Of a stretch of DNA of 64,000 nt, positions 54,388 through 62,964 are shown one piece after another. Position numbers and translations under genes: made by a program. Numbering within the stretch: position 1 is the first letter of the stretch; each line of letters begins with the position of its first letter. The notes under the pieces were generated by a model that did not search any database, was not told where the DNA came from, and worked only from the letters and a program-made list of their open reading frames with translations. Origin of the DNA: Methanobacterium sp. (GTDB lineage: Archaea > Methanobacteriota > Methanobacteria > Methanobacteriales > Methanobacteriaceae); NCBI GenBank assembly GCA_030017655.1, contig JASEIM010000002.1:1-64000 (forward strand). Direction: 5' to 3'.

Positions 54388-54807
54388 CTGGTTAAATCAA
54401 ACATTCATAAAGAAGTTAATAATAGCTCTAAAGAAAGAAAACGTGATAATTCTTTAAATAGCTCTCTTAAAAACGTGGATTTAAACCGTAAACTAATGGT
54501 TTTTACCTTCGAATCCACCTATAATTCATGGATGAGTGCAGGATTAGGCGCCCTTGTGGGTGGATTATATATCGCTAGAGTAATGTATTTAGAAAATGAA
54601 TCACCATTATTGATTTATATTGGATATGGGGCAGTTTTAGTAAGTATTATTCTTTTTTCATTATCCTTCATATTTTTTAAGAAAAATATAGATACTCTCA
54701 AGAAAAAACAGGTAAAAAGAAGCGTTTCATTAATATTAATTGCGTTAATCACAATAATTTTGATAATAGGGGCTGTATTATCTTTAATTTTAATTATGGT
54801 AAATTAA
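54388..54807 (+). CDS. Small membrane protein, three hydrophobic segments (start uncertain)
   Basis: From GTG 54475 the protein is 110 residues with hydrophobic segments at about 18-37, 44-65 and 84-108 (YNSWMSAGLGALVGGLYIAR). The frame stays open upstream to 54379 and encodes a coding-like basic stretch (VKSNIHKEVNNSSKERKRDN). The only start near the GAGG at 54377-54380 is CTG 54388; otherwise translation begins at GTG 54475 without an obvious site. The layout faintly resembles DUF202/YidH proteins. No function is assigned. Confidence 0.5.
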   Translation: MVKSNIHKEVNNSSKERKRDNSLNSSLKNVDLNRKLMVFTFESTYNSWMSAGLGALVGGLYIARVMYLENESPLLIYIGYGAVLVSIILFSLSFIFFKKNIDTLKKKQVKRSVSLILIALITIILIIGAVLSLILIMVN

Positions 54808-54833
54808 AAAGAAAAAAGTAAAAAATAATGTAA

Positions 54834-55256
54834 TTACATCATTTTTGATTTTTCTTTCTCTATATTTTGAGCAGCTTCCATCTCCTCATTATCGCTTAGA
54901 GATTCTTTAGTTTCAAGGAAGAGCTTTTCTTCTTCTTCCTCCACATGATGTTCTACAGACTCTTTTAACTCTTTGAATTTAGACATCCATTTGCTACTGC
55001 CTGTGTCCATTTTATCTAATTCTCTAAGCAATTGTTTGGCTTCTTCATGCTCTTCAATGCCATGTTCGACCAGTTTTTTATCCACTTTTTTTGCTTTAGG
55101 GTAATAAAATTTCTCTTCGCCCATCATGTGTACTTCCAACTCTTTTTTAATTTCGGGGAACTTGGAAGTGTCATTTTTACTTATAGTTTCCTCAAAAAGG
55201 CCTTTAACCTCTTCATGGTCGTGAACTAGCATCCCATATAATTTTTCATATGTCAT
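54834..55256 (-). CDS. Hemerythrin-like HHE-domain protein
   Basis: A 140-residue four-helix protein with the His/Glu pattern of HHE domains: LYGMLVHDHEEVKGLFEE, EVHMMGEEKFYYPK, HGIEEHEEAKQL and VEHHVEEEEEKLF. Such proteins bind a di-iron site and sense or store O2 or NO. A very acidic C-terminal tail follows. GGAGGT lies upstream of the ATG. It is convergent with the small membrane protein and close to several decayed genes. Confidence 0.85.
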   Translation of the reverse strand: MTYEKLYGMLVHDHEEVKGLFEETISKNDTSKFPEIKKELEVHMMGEEKFYYPKAKKVDKKLVEHGIEEHEEAKQLLRELDKMDTGSSKWMSKFKELKESVEHHVEEEEEKLFLETKESLSDNEEMEAAQNIEKEKSKMM

Positions 55257-55419
55257 TATTTATACCTCCAATATTTGTATTATTTTTTCTATTATTATTA
55301 ATACTTAAATCTGATCAGTTCAATATTTAAGATACATAATCTCCAATTCAAAAATCCATCTTTTTAGTCAATTTGAAAAAATTTAATATTTTTTTTCCAG
55401 CAATAATTAGATTATACCA

Positions 55420-55647
55420 ATGAAAATTGACATTTTTTGACATTTTTTACCCCAAATAAACGGCACAGTAATCTCAATTATTAATTTGGCCAATGGTCTT
55501 GCGGATTGTGGTCATGAAATCCACATCATAGCATCTAAATTCAAAAATATAAAAGAATGAAATTCAAAGAAGATATTAAAAAAACATAACCTGACCAAAA
55601 CTCTCGACATATGGGGAAAAAACATATGCTGAGCTATTAACGAATAA
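55420..55647 (+). pseudogene. Truncated glycosyltransferase (GT4-like) N-terminus
   Basis: The frame from ATG 55420 reads MKIDIF, a TGA, then HFLPQINGTVISIINLANGL and ADCGHEIHIIASKFKNIKE, another TGA, then residues up to two more stops (55630 and 55645). PQINGTVISIINLANGLADCGHEIHII fits the N-terminal donor-domain start of family 4 glycosyltransferases. The remaining roughly 300 residues are absent, so it is a remnant. Confidence 0.65.
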
Positions 55648-55695
55648 ATAAAAGAATATGAACCTTTATCATAATACATATAACTATACATTCTT

Positions 55696-56577
55696 CTATT
55701 CGAATATTGCCATCAATTTATCTTTTTTACCCCAAAATATAATTGCTATTGCAATTGCAGAAATAATAATTGTTAATAATACACTTCCTGATGGATCAGC
55801 CGGTACACTTAAGACTGATGGCACATCACCCAATACACTGCCCTCAGTACTAACTATTAATGCCACATAGAGGTTATTCATAATATGTATTCCAGTTGCA
55901 GTTTCAATGCTGTCCTCGCCTAAAGTGATTATACCCAACATTAATCCCATTATAGACGCTTCAATCACTGGAAAGATGCTTAAAGTCATGTTACTCCCAT
56001 TCATTACGTGAACAAGCCCAAAAATGATAGAAGTAGCTAATAGAGGTACTATTGGCTTTTTAGTTAGCAATCCAAACCCCTGCATTAAATATCCTCTGAA
56101 AAATAACTCTTCAAATGATGCTTGAATTGGAAATGTTACTAAACTTATAATAAAAAGAATTCCAAATGTGTTTGGATTAAAGGTAAATTTATAACCCTCT
56201 GGACTAATCAAAAAAGTTATTAAAGTATATATTCCTAAAATAGCAAGCCAGACCACAGCCCCCTTTAATACTCTCATCCAGTTAATCTTTGATTTTGTAG
56301 TAATAAATGATATGAAGCTTCTAAGATGAATAAAGCGCATGCAAAGATACAAAACTAAATATGATGCCCCAAATCCAATTAAAGACAATGGTAATAAAAA
56401 GAATGGATTATATAGATATCCATTATATGTGGCCATGGAAAAATTGCCCTGTATGATCAGATATATCATTAAAATTATGCCTATTAGGGTACCTAAAGCT
56501 ATTTGTATACCCCATGTTGCCCCTATTGTAAGCAGATATCTCCACCAGTTATTTTTACCTTCATATGCATTGTTCAA
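55696..56577 (-). CDS. CPBP-family intramembrane glutamic protease
   Basis: A 293-residue polytopic membrane protein with about eight hydrophobic segments. Motifs are SFEELFFRGYLMQG (EExxxR, about residue 161), FGLVHVMNGS (about 190) and HIMNNLYVALIV (about 232), the last replacing the usual HxxxD/N motif with HIMNN. It is more distant from the copy at 23433 than expected for recent paralogues. Substrate is unknown. GGAGGAATTAT lies upstream of the start. Confidence 0.83.
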   Translation of the reverse strand: MNNAYEGKNNWWRYLLTIGATWGIQIALGTLIGIILMIYLIIQGNFSMATYNGYLYNPFFLLPLSLIGFGASYLVLYLCMRFIHLRSFISFITTKSKINWMRVLKGAVVWLAILGIYTLITFLISPEGYKFTFNPNTFGILFIISLVTFPIQASFEELFFRGYLMQGFGLLTKKPIVPLLATSIIFGLVHVMNGSNMTLSIFPVIEASIMGLMLGIITLGEDSIETATGIHIMNNLYVALIVSTEGSVLGDVPSVLSVPADPSGSVLLTIIISAIAIAIIFWGKKDKLMAIFE

Positions 56578-56744
56578 AAATTCTATTTTAGATATGATAA
56601 TTCCTCCTTCATCTACATAGATAATAAAACAATTTCCTATTTAAACATTGAGAAACTTATTATAGTTAATTCAACAAGTTATAAACCATTTAATCAAATT
56701 AAAAATATCACATTTATATCTCAAATAATGTATCAGGCTAAATT

Positions 56745-57893
56745 ATGGAAATAAAAACTATTAAAGAGGGACTGGTTACAGTTAAAGCCCCTGAATTTGA
56801 TAAAATATCATCGAAAGCGCCTGTTTTCTACAACCCAGTTATGGAATTAAATAGGGACTTATCTGTACTGGCAATAAAAGCTTATCAAAAGGAATTAGGT
56901 CGTGAAATCAGTATTTGTGATGCCTTTGGCGGAAGCGGCATCAGAGGAATAAGATATGCAAAGGAAATAGATGATGTCTCTAATGTAGTTATAACTGACA
57001 TTAATCCCCTGGCAGTTCAATATGCAAATGAAAATATTGAAATAAACAATTTAAACAATGTTAAAGTATATAAAGAGGATTCAAATATCTTGCTTAGAAA
57101 ATGCAGGGGCAAATTTGATGTTGTGGACATAGATCCTTTCGGTACACCCTCCCCCTACATTGAATCTGCTGCAATTAGCCTTAAAGCGGGCGGAATGATA
57201 TGCGCAACTGCCACTGACACTTCTGCACTATGCGGAACTTATAAAGAGCCGTGTATCCGAAAATATAGTGCCAAACCCCTTAAAACTGAATACTGTCATG
57301 AGATTGGAATCAGGATTCTTGCTGGGTTCATTGCCCGCACTTTCTCCAAATATAAAAAGTGTATTGAAGTGAAATTTTCACACAGCAGCGAACATTACAT
57401 GAGACTCTATGCAGTAATTAAAAAAGGAGCTAAGATAACCGATGAATCCCTAAAAAACATAGGTTACATAATGCACTGTGATAATTGCCTCTATAGAACA
57501 TTGATTAGGGGTTTTGCCCCCAAAATACCTTCAAGTTGTCCTGTTTGTGGAAAAAACTTTAAGATTTCAGGTCCTCTATGGTGTGGTAGTATATTAAATT
57601 CTGATTTCATAAAAGACATGCTAAAAAATATAGAAGATACAAAGATAAATCAGGAGAATAAAGCCTTTAAACTGCTGAATACTGCGTATTTAGAGGTAGA
57701 TGCTCCTGCAACCTATTATGATATCCATCAGGTCTGTAAAAATTTAAAAACAAGTGCTCCACGTCTTGATGATGTCATTGAAGCCCTTAGAAACGAAGGT
57801 TATTTTGTATCCAGGACTCATTTTAAACCAACTGGAATAAAAACTAATGTCCCATTAACTATTTTAAAAGAAATCCTGCTTAAAAAGCAGTGA
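56745..57893 (+). CDS. trm1: tRNA (guanine26-N2)-dimethyltransferase Trm1
   Basis: A 382-residue SAM-dependent enzyme making m2,2G at position 26 of tRNA. TIKEGLVTVKAP, FYNPVMELNRDLSVLAIKAY, CDAFGGSGIRGIRYAKE (SAM loop), VVDIDPFGTPSPYIESA (catalytic region) and HYMRLYAVIKKG are typical. A zinc-binding group, CDNCLYRT...CPVCG, lies at about residues 245-272. It is single-gene here. Confidence 0.93.
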   Translation: MEIKTIKEGLVTVKAPEFDKISSKAPVFYNPVMELNRDLSVLAIKAYQKELGREISICDAFGGSGIRGIRYAKEIDDVSNVVITDINPLAVQYANENIEINNLNNVKVYKEDSNILLRKCRGKFDVVDIDPFGTPSPYIESAAISLKAGGMICATATDTSALCGTYKEPCIRKYSAKPLKTEYCHEIGIRILAGFIARTFSKYKKCIEVKFSHSSEHYMRLYAVIKKGAKITDESLKNIGYIMHCDNCLYRTLIRGFAPKIPSSCPVCGKNFKISGPLWCGSILNSDFIKDMLKNIEDTKINQENKAFKLLNTAYLEVDAPATYYDIHQVCKNLKTSAPRLDDVIEALRNEGYFVSRTHFKPTGIKTNVPLTILKEILLKKQ

Positions 57894-57938
57894 TTCCTTA
57901 TTCAGGCTATTGATTCAAAAATAAATGAATAAAAAAGT

Positions 57939-58631
57939 TTATTCATAGTCTAATGTTCCCTGAGTATAATACTGTTGAAGTTCTGAGGCATGTTGAAGCT
58001 CGAAATTCCTGTATGGTAAGTCAAAGTACGGTAAAAGCATTCCTTTGAGTGTATAATAATAAGCAGGGATTATTCCGTATTCCCTTCTGGCTATCTCAAA
58101 GTACAATGGATATCCACAACCCTGAGTAATTATAGGGTTTCCACTCCTTGCCGTTCCATGCCATACCATCGGAATAGGTCCTTCCTGGCCGTGATCTGCT
58201 GCTTTTTTATATACATGATCCATTGCCTCTTCATACGTGTCATAAACCTTTCCATCTGATTTATATTTATATCTACCATCAGGAACTCCAAATAAAGCTA
58301 CTTTAAGAGAATCTAAATAATTTATATTTCCTGTAGCTCCTGTTCCTTGAGTGTCAATAAACGCCATTTCTATTATGTAAACGTTTCCTTCCATGTAGCT
58401 TCTGTAGTTAGAACTTCCTGCAAAGTGCACAACAAGAGCACATTTTGATCCTCTTTCTTCAGCATACTGTGCTAAAAGCTGAGAATGTGGATGTCCGGGA
58501 TACATGTCTGGATTGGCAAGTTTAACGAATCCCAGTCTTCCTAAAGGTTCTATAGTGCCATTTGCACTTGAAACAAAAATTAATCCCCCCATAAGCAGGA
58601 GTATTATTACAATAACTATTCCCCATCTCAT
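57939..58631 (-). CDS. Secreted or membrane-anchored methanogen protein of unknown function
   Basis: A 230-residue protein with an N-terminal signal anchor (WGIVIVIILLLMGGLIFVSS). The rest is a soluble globular sequence rich in Tyr and Gly (NPDMYPGHPHSQLLAQYAEE, MVWHGTARSGNPIITQGCGY, YYYTLKGMLLPYFDLPYRNF). Two cysteines lie near residues 64 and 174. I do not recognise a family. The strong start site (GGTGAAGGAATG) supports expression. Confidence 0.6.
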   Translation of the reverse strand: MRWGIVIVIILLLMGGLIFVSSANGTIEPLGRLGFVKLANPDMYPGHPHSQLLAQYAEERGSKCALVVHFAGSSNYRSYMEGNVYIIEMAFIDTQGTGATGNINYLDSLKVALFGVPDGRYKYKSDGKVYDTYEEAMDHVYKKAADHGQEGPIPMVWHGTARSGNPIITQGCGYPLYFEIARREYGIIPAYYYTLKGMLLPYFDLPYRNFELQHASELQQYYTQGTLDYE

Positions 58632-58898
58632 TCCTTCACCTATTACATAGTGAGTTTTTGTTATTTTTTAATTTCATAATTGATAAATTTTATATTAAGA
58701 TTCTAATTTTATTCTTTTAGATATATAAAGATCGTTAATGTTCATTTTACATCATAGTAATTAAATGTTGTCATGAGTTATGATATGAAATTTATATGAA
58801 AAAATCATAATAACACCAGTAACTAAAAATAAAAGTTGAATATTGAACTAACGAATTAATTAAATTTTAATTCTTTTTAATATCCTTAAGTAGCATGA

Positions 58899-58908
58899 TT
58901 TATATAAA
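58899..58908 (+). promoter_or_regulatory. TATA box of the DUF4013 gene
   Basis: TTTATATAAA, a near-ideal archaeal TATA element, preceded by an A/T-rich segment. It predicts an RNA start near 58933 and a leader of about 30 nt containing the GGAGGTG site used by GTG 58964. Confidence 0.55.
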
Positions 58909-58963
58909 ATGACAGCCATATAAAGTATCGGCTTATGCCAAAAAAGAAAACGGAGGTGAAAAG

Positions 58964-59629
58964 GTGAATATCGTAGATAATATAACAAATTCATTGAAAT
59001 ATCCTTTAGGCGATTGGACAAAAATACTCATTTTGACTGTTATATCCATAATTCCAATTGTAAACTTTATGAGTGCAGGATATATGCTAAGAATCATTAA
59101 ATCGACCTTAGCAGGTGTTGATGAGGTGCCAGGATTTGACGATCTTGGAGAACTGTTTATTGATGGTATAAAAATACTCATTGTGAGCATTGTTTACATG
59201 ATTGTACCACTAATAATATATTTCGTTGCATTATTCCCATTAATGTTAAGCGACCCAAGTAACCCTTCTGCCCTATTATCTGGTATAGCAATAGTTATTT
59301 TGTTAATAGATATTATAGTATCAATAATATTTGCTTTAGTACTATATCCTGCTATTGTTAACATGGCATTGTATGACAGTGAAATTGGAGCAGCATTCAG
59401 ATTCAGTGAAGTATTAAATAGAATCAAAGCAATTGGATGGGGAGACTACATACTCTGGATAATAGCAATAATGATAACTTCATTCATTGTAGGAATTATT
59501 GCTGGGATAATTGGAGCTATTTTAATCATTATCATAATAGGTCCTTTATTATGGATTGTAGCTAGTGCCTACCTAACAATGTTCCAAGCTAGATCTATAG
59601 GCATATTATTCTCTGAATCCCTGGAATAA
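58964..59629 (+). CDS. DUF4013 membrane protein
   Basis: A 221-residue protein of DUF4013, common in Methanobacteriales: NIVDNITNSLKYPLGDWTKI, GYMLRIIKSTLAG, DEVPGFDDLGELFIDGIKIL, then four long hydrophobic segments and a C-terminal ARSIGILFSES. Start is GTG 58964 after GGAGGTGAAAAG. Role unknown; the family often occurs in several copies per genome. Confidence 0.85.
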   Translation: MNIVDNITNSLKYPLGDWTKILILTVISIIPIVNFMSAGYMLRIIKSTLAGVDEVPGFDDLGELFIDGIKILIVSIVYMIVPLIIYFVALFPLMLSDPSNPSALLSGIAIVILLIDIIVSIIFALVLYPAIVNMALYDSEIGAAFRFSEVLNRIKAIGWGDYILWIIAIMITSFIVGIIAGIIGAILIIIIIGPLLWIVASAYLTMFQARSIGILFSESLE

Positions 59630-59827
59630 TTACTAAAAAAGATTCAATCAAACAAAAACTCTTTTTTTTATTTTTTTTATTTTACCAAAAAAATCAATAT
59701 TATTCTTTAACTTAAATATATTCATATTTAATTATCAATATTACAATATTTTATAATATATTTAAATAATATAAGCTATATATTAAACATTGTTCATATA
59801 ATTTATATTATTTACAGGGGTTTAAAC

Positions 59828-60307
59828 ATGGACGATGCAGATGATGTGATAAAAATTGATGAAACAGACAAAAAAATCCTCAATTTATTAAATAGAGACG
59901 GTAGGATGTCATACCGGAAAATTTCACGTGAATTGAATATATCCGTAGGTACGGTGCATAACAGAGTGGATAAATTCATGAAATCAGGCATTATTAAAAA
60001 ATTCGTTCCCCAGATAGACCATTCCAAACTTGGTTATAAATTAACCACCGTTATAGGTGTTAGAGTTAAAGGAGGAGTTTTAAGCAACTGGGAAAACAAA
60101 ACTGCCTACCATAAAAATGTTATCGGCATTTATGACGTTACCGGTGAATTTGATGCCATATTAATAGCAAAATTTAAAGATACTACCGAACTGGATGCCT
60201 TTGTTAAAGAATTATTGAGAGAAGGCGATGTGCAGAGAACATATACACAGACCGTTTTAAATATAGTTAAAGAAGATATGGGTTCCACAGATATTTTTAG
60301 CCGGTAA
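59828..60307 (+). CDS. Lrp/AsnC-family transcription regulator
   Basis: A 159-residue regulator. The N-terminal helix-turn-helix (KIDETDKKILNLLNRDGRMS, KISRELNISVGTVHNRVDKF) is followed by the ligand/dimerisation (RAM) domain (VIGIYDVTGEFDAILIAKFK, ELDAFVKELL). Target genes are not evident. The 200-bp upstream region is made of overlapping AT palindromes (59735-59795) that could hold an autoregulatory site. Confidence 0.9.
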   Translation: MDDADDVIKIDETDKKILNLLNRDGRMSYRKISRELNISVGTVHNRVDKFMKSGIIKKFVPQIDHSKLGYKLTTVIGVRVKGGVLSNWENKTAYHKNVIGIYDVTGEFDAILIAKFKDTTELDAFVKELLREGDVQRTYTQTVLNIVKEDMGSTDIFSR

Positions 60308-60359
60308 GGCAGTTTAAATTCAAATAACCCAAAAATGTCTCCAGAATCTTTATAATTTT

Positions 60360-60695
60360 TCAATTTTTAGGGGAAATCATCCCCATAAATTTTTCTGAAT
60401 TAACTTCATCATTCGTAAGAGAAATTACGTATTTATCGTCTGGTTCTTCAATCACCAGAGCAATAGGAAATATTTCAACAGTTAAAAAAACCTGACTTTT
60501 ATTTTTAATAGTTACTGTCTGTATTATTGGGTGAATTGTCCTATTATCAAGCTCAATAGCCTTTCCAACTATTTTATTTTTTTCTGGTTTTATACTACTT
60601 TTTATTATCTTATGAATTTCATTTATATCTGATTTAGAGCCATGAAATTCTCCTAAAATTGTTTCTAATTCCCTCATGAAATTCGTTTTAATCAT
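60360..60695 (-). CDS. Hypothetical protein in the ytfJ/ytfI-like operon
   Basis: A 111-residue protein beginning MIKTNFMRELETILGEFHGS at ATG 60695, 2 nt after the stop of the DUF2953 gene with GGGGATAAA upstream. A central HPIIQTVTIKNKSQVFLTVE suggests a beta-rich domain that faintly resembles the GerW/YtfJ protein two genes upstream. It ends the operon and faces the Lrp gene. No family is assigned. Confidence 0.55.
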   Translation of the reverse strand: MIKTNFMRELETILGEFHGSKSDINEIHKIIKSSIKPEKNKIVGKAIELDNRTIHPIIQTVTIKNKSQVFLTVEIFPIALVIEEPDDKYVISLTNDEVNSEKFMGMISPKN

Positions 60696-60696
60696 T

Positions 60697-61293
60697 TTAT
60701 CCCCGCATTTTTCTAAGTTCACCAAATAACGATCTTACAGGTTTTTTGGTAAATGCCTTTAAAGATTCAATGACAATCCATAAAAGTCTTAATTTTATTT
60801 CTATTAATATAGAACCGTCTATACGTTCCTTATTAAAATCAGGGTCAACTGTGAAATTAGTTTTAGGAAAAATATTAATTATAGAAGCTAAGCCCAATAA
60901 ATAACCATTCAATATTGCCGTATCAACCGGACTTTCCAATCCAATAATAGAATTGATTGAAATTCTTTTAATAGAAACAGATCTTAAAAATGCCTGAAAT
61001 ATGCGAAGAATGGATGGTAAAGATTCCTCAAGATACATTAATATCTTTGGAATCCTATTAAAATTTACTTTTTTTTCTTCCTTTCTTTCCTTTTTTTCTT
61101 TTTTCGGTTTTTTCTCTTCCGATGGAATTTTTCTATGGATTAACCTAATTCTTAGCCAGCTCAATTTAAAATGCCCTTCATTTACAGGACCCCTTCTGTA
61201 AAGATTCATTGAAATTTGAAAAGGAACCAGCAAAATCCCTATTAGAATTAAAATGATAATAAGGATTATGATGGCTGCAATAAGATATGCCAA
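60697..61293 (-). CDS. DUF2953 membrane-anchored protein (YtfI-like)
   Basis: A 198-residue protein with an N-terminal hydrophobic anchor (YLIAAIIILIIILILIGILL), a lysine/glutamate-rich linker (about 58-75) and a C-terminal DUF2953 domain (NSIIGLESPVDTAILNGYLL, SILIEIKLRLLWIVIES). Start is TTG 61293. In Bacillus the DUF2953 protein YtfI is encoded beside YtfJ/GerW; the same pairing occurs here with the gene upstream. Confidence 0.8.
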   Translation of the reverse strand: MAYLIAAIIILIIILILIGILLVPFQISMNLYRRGPVNEGHFKLSWLRIRLIHRKIPSEEKKPKKEKKERKEEKKVNFNRIPKILMYLEESLPSILRIFQAFLRSVSIKRISINSIIGLESPVDTAILNGYLLGLASIINIFPKTNFTVDPDFNKERIDGSILIEIKLRLLWIVIESLKAFTKKPVRSLFGELRKMRG

Positions 61294-61366
61294 TTATGAT
61301 CCACTCTTATTATTATTTTACATTGTTCCGGGCTCTTTAAATTCTTCTTTACCCTCTTCTCCTTTT

Positions 61367-61783
61367 TTACCCATCATTTTTCTTCCTTTTTTTCATCATT
61401 TCGCTAGGTCCACCTTCTTTTTCAATCATTCTCTTAGCAGCATAACCTAAATCTTCTGCAAGTTTAGATACAGGACCCATACCGCGCACTGACAGTATTT
61501 GTACTCCTGATGGGCCTTTAACATCTTTAAATGCGACTATTACTGATACAGGTTGTATTCCTGCCCCTCCACCTGCACCTGCGCCCATACCTTTCTGACC
61601 AGGCATTCCTCCGCTTCCTGATCCTGATCCAAACATCAGACCAATTTTGGTTAAAGGAATTATTACCTTATCTTCAACTTCCATTGTTTCTCCAATTACA
61701 TTATCTGTGGCTAAAACTTTTAAAAGTTCATCAACTGTCGTTTTAACCAAATTACTCATATTTTCCATCATTTCTTCAGCCAT
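61367..61783 (-). CDS. GerW/YtfJ family protein
   Basis: A 138-residue protein of the GerW (YtfJ) family: VKTTVDELLKVLATDNVIGE, VIIPLTKIGLMFGSGSG, a Gly/Met-rich loop (about 55-75), and GIQPVSVIVAFKDVKGPSGV. In Bacillus YtfJ is a spore-germination-related protein; archaeal members, in non-sporulating cells, must act otherwise. GGAGGTAATAAAC precedes the ATG. It heads a three-gene operon. Confidence 0.85.
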   Translation of the reverse strand: MAEEMMENMSNLVKTTVDELLKVLATDNVIGETMEVEDKVIIPLTKIGLMFGSGSGSGGMPGQKGMGAGAGGGAGIQPVSVIVAFKDVKGPSGVQILSVRGMGPVSKLAEDLGYAAKRMIEKEGGPSEMMKKRKKNDG

Positions 61784-62034
61784 GTTTATTACCTCCTGAA
61801 AAATAATTCTAATATACCTATGTAATACTAGACTTAAATAATTTATTAATTATCTGCTGATTATTGTATAATAACAAAATAACGTGAAAAAAGCCGTTTC
61901 AGCCAATAAAATCTGAAAATATGCCCATCTTAATTATGATTTAACCGCAAATAAGTAATATTGTTATTTACAAATATTATTAAAGATGATTGATTGTCAT
62001 TTAAAATTCAGATTTTTATTGATGAGGAGGATTT

Positions 62035-62949
62035 ATGAACTTCAATAAATTATCAAAAATCATAAAAATAGCAGAACTTCACTTTGTCTTCGGTGGATTT
62101 TTATATTTCAGCATTGGAGCACTGTTAGCCGTTTTACTGAACTCAGAATTTATTTTAAGTAAGTTTTTATTTGGTTATGCAATCTTTTTCATGGCCCATC
62201 TTTCAATGCAGTTCAGTAACGAATATTTCGATATTGATTGCGATAAACATGGGAGCCCAACACCTTTTTCTGGTGGTAGTGGAGTTCTGGTTGAAAATCC
62301 AGACTTAAGAAAATTTGCTATAAATTTCTCTGTTACATTAATGATTATTTCTATTGTTATGGCAATAGTTTTCATGGTCATTTACTCCTATTCCTTATGG
62401 TTCCTGATTTTTGTTGTTTTTGGGAACTTATTAGCATGGTTTTATGCTGCACCACCCATAAAATTGTCTTACAGAGGATTAAGTGAAGTAGCAACCATTT
62501 TAACTGGAATTATTTTTCCGGGAATGGGATATCTGACCATGACCGGAACTTTAGATTTTCCTTTTTTCATTTTTGCACTGGCTATAATGCTTTATCAAAC
62601 ACTTTTTATCAGCGCTGTTCAAATTCCTGACATGGAAGTTGATAAAATAGGGGGAAAAAATACAATTATTGTAAAAAAAGGCCGTAAATTTGGATTTACT
62701 TTAATTGGAGTTTCTGGACTTTTAGCTACAATTTATTTCCTTTTAATTTCCCAAACAAACCTGTATCCTTCCATCAATTTCCAAATCATATCCATAATTT
62801 CATTAGTTCCTTTGATATTTGCTATATTAGCTTATTATTATAGAACAGAGGACAAAATAGCTGCCATGAACTTAGTAAATCGTGTTCTTTCTTCTTTATT
62901 TGCCTTTGGAATTTTAGTAAATCTTTATTTTGTGTATCTACTGATATAA
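62035..62949 (+). CDS. UbiA-family prenyltransferase
   Basis: A 304-residue integral membrane prenyltransferase with eight or nine hydrophobic segments. The two Asp-rich motifs are NEYFDIDCDKH (about residue 62) and QIPDMEVDKIGGKNT (about 198). The GGSGVL after the first motif resembles the MenA-like subgroup more than the lipid-forming DGGGP synthases. Acceptor is unknown, as quinones are not expected in this lineage. GAGGAGG precedes the ATG. The MFS gene follows 15 bp later. Confidence 0.8.
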   Translation: MNFNKLSKIIKIAELHFVFGGFLYFSIGALLAVLLNSEFILSKFLFGYAIFFMAHLSMQFSNEYFDIDCDKHGSPTPFSGGSGVLVENPDLRKFAINFSVTLMIISIVMAIVFMVIYSYSLWFLIFVVFGNLLAWFYAAPPIKLSYRGLSEVATILTGIIFPGMGYLTMTGTLDFPFFIFALAIMLYQTLFISAVQIPDMEVDKIGGKNTIIVKKGRKFGFTLIGVSGLLATIYFLLISQTNLYPSINFQIISIISLVPLIFAILAYYYRTEDKIAAMNLVNRVLSSLFAFGILVNLYFVYLLI

Positions 62950-62964
62950 TAATGGCAAGGTAAA

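Noticed and set aside
59735..59820. Overlapping AT palindromes before the Lrp gene as a new element
   Set aside because: In such AT-rich DNA these arise by chance; they may include an Lrp site but nothing distinguishes them.
61308..61372. Short frame (19 codons, MMGKKGEEGKEEFK...) overlapping the end of the GerW gene
   Set aside because: Too short, no clear site; could be an alternative C-terminus by frameshift but there is no support.
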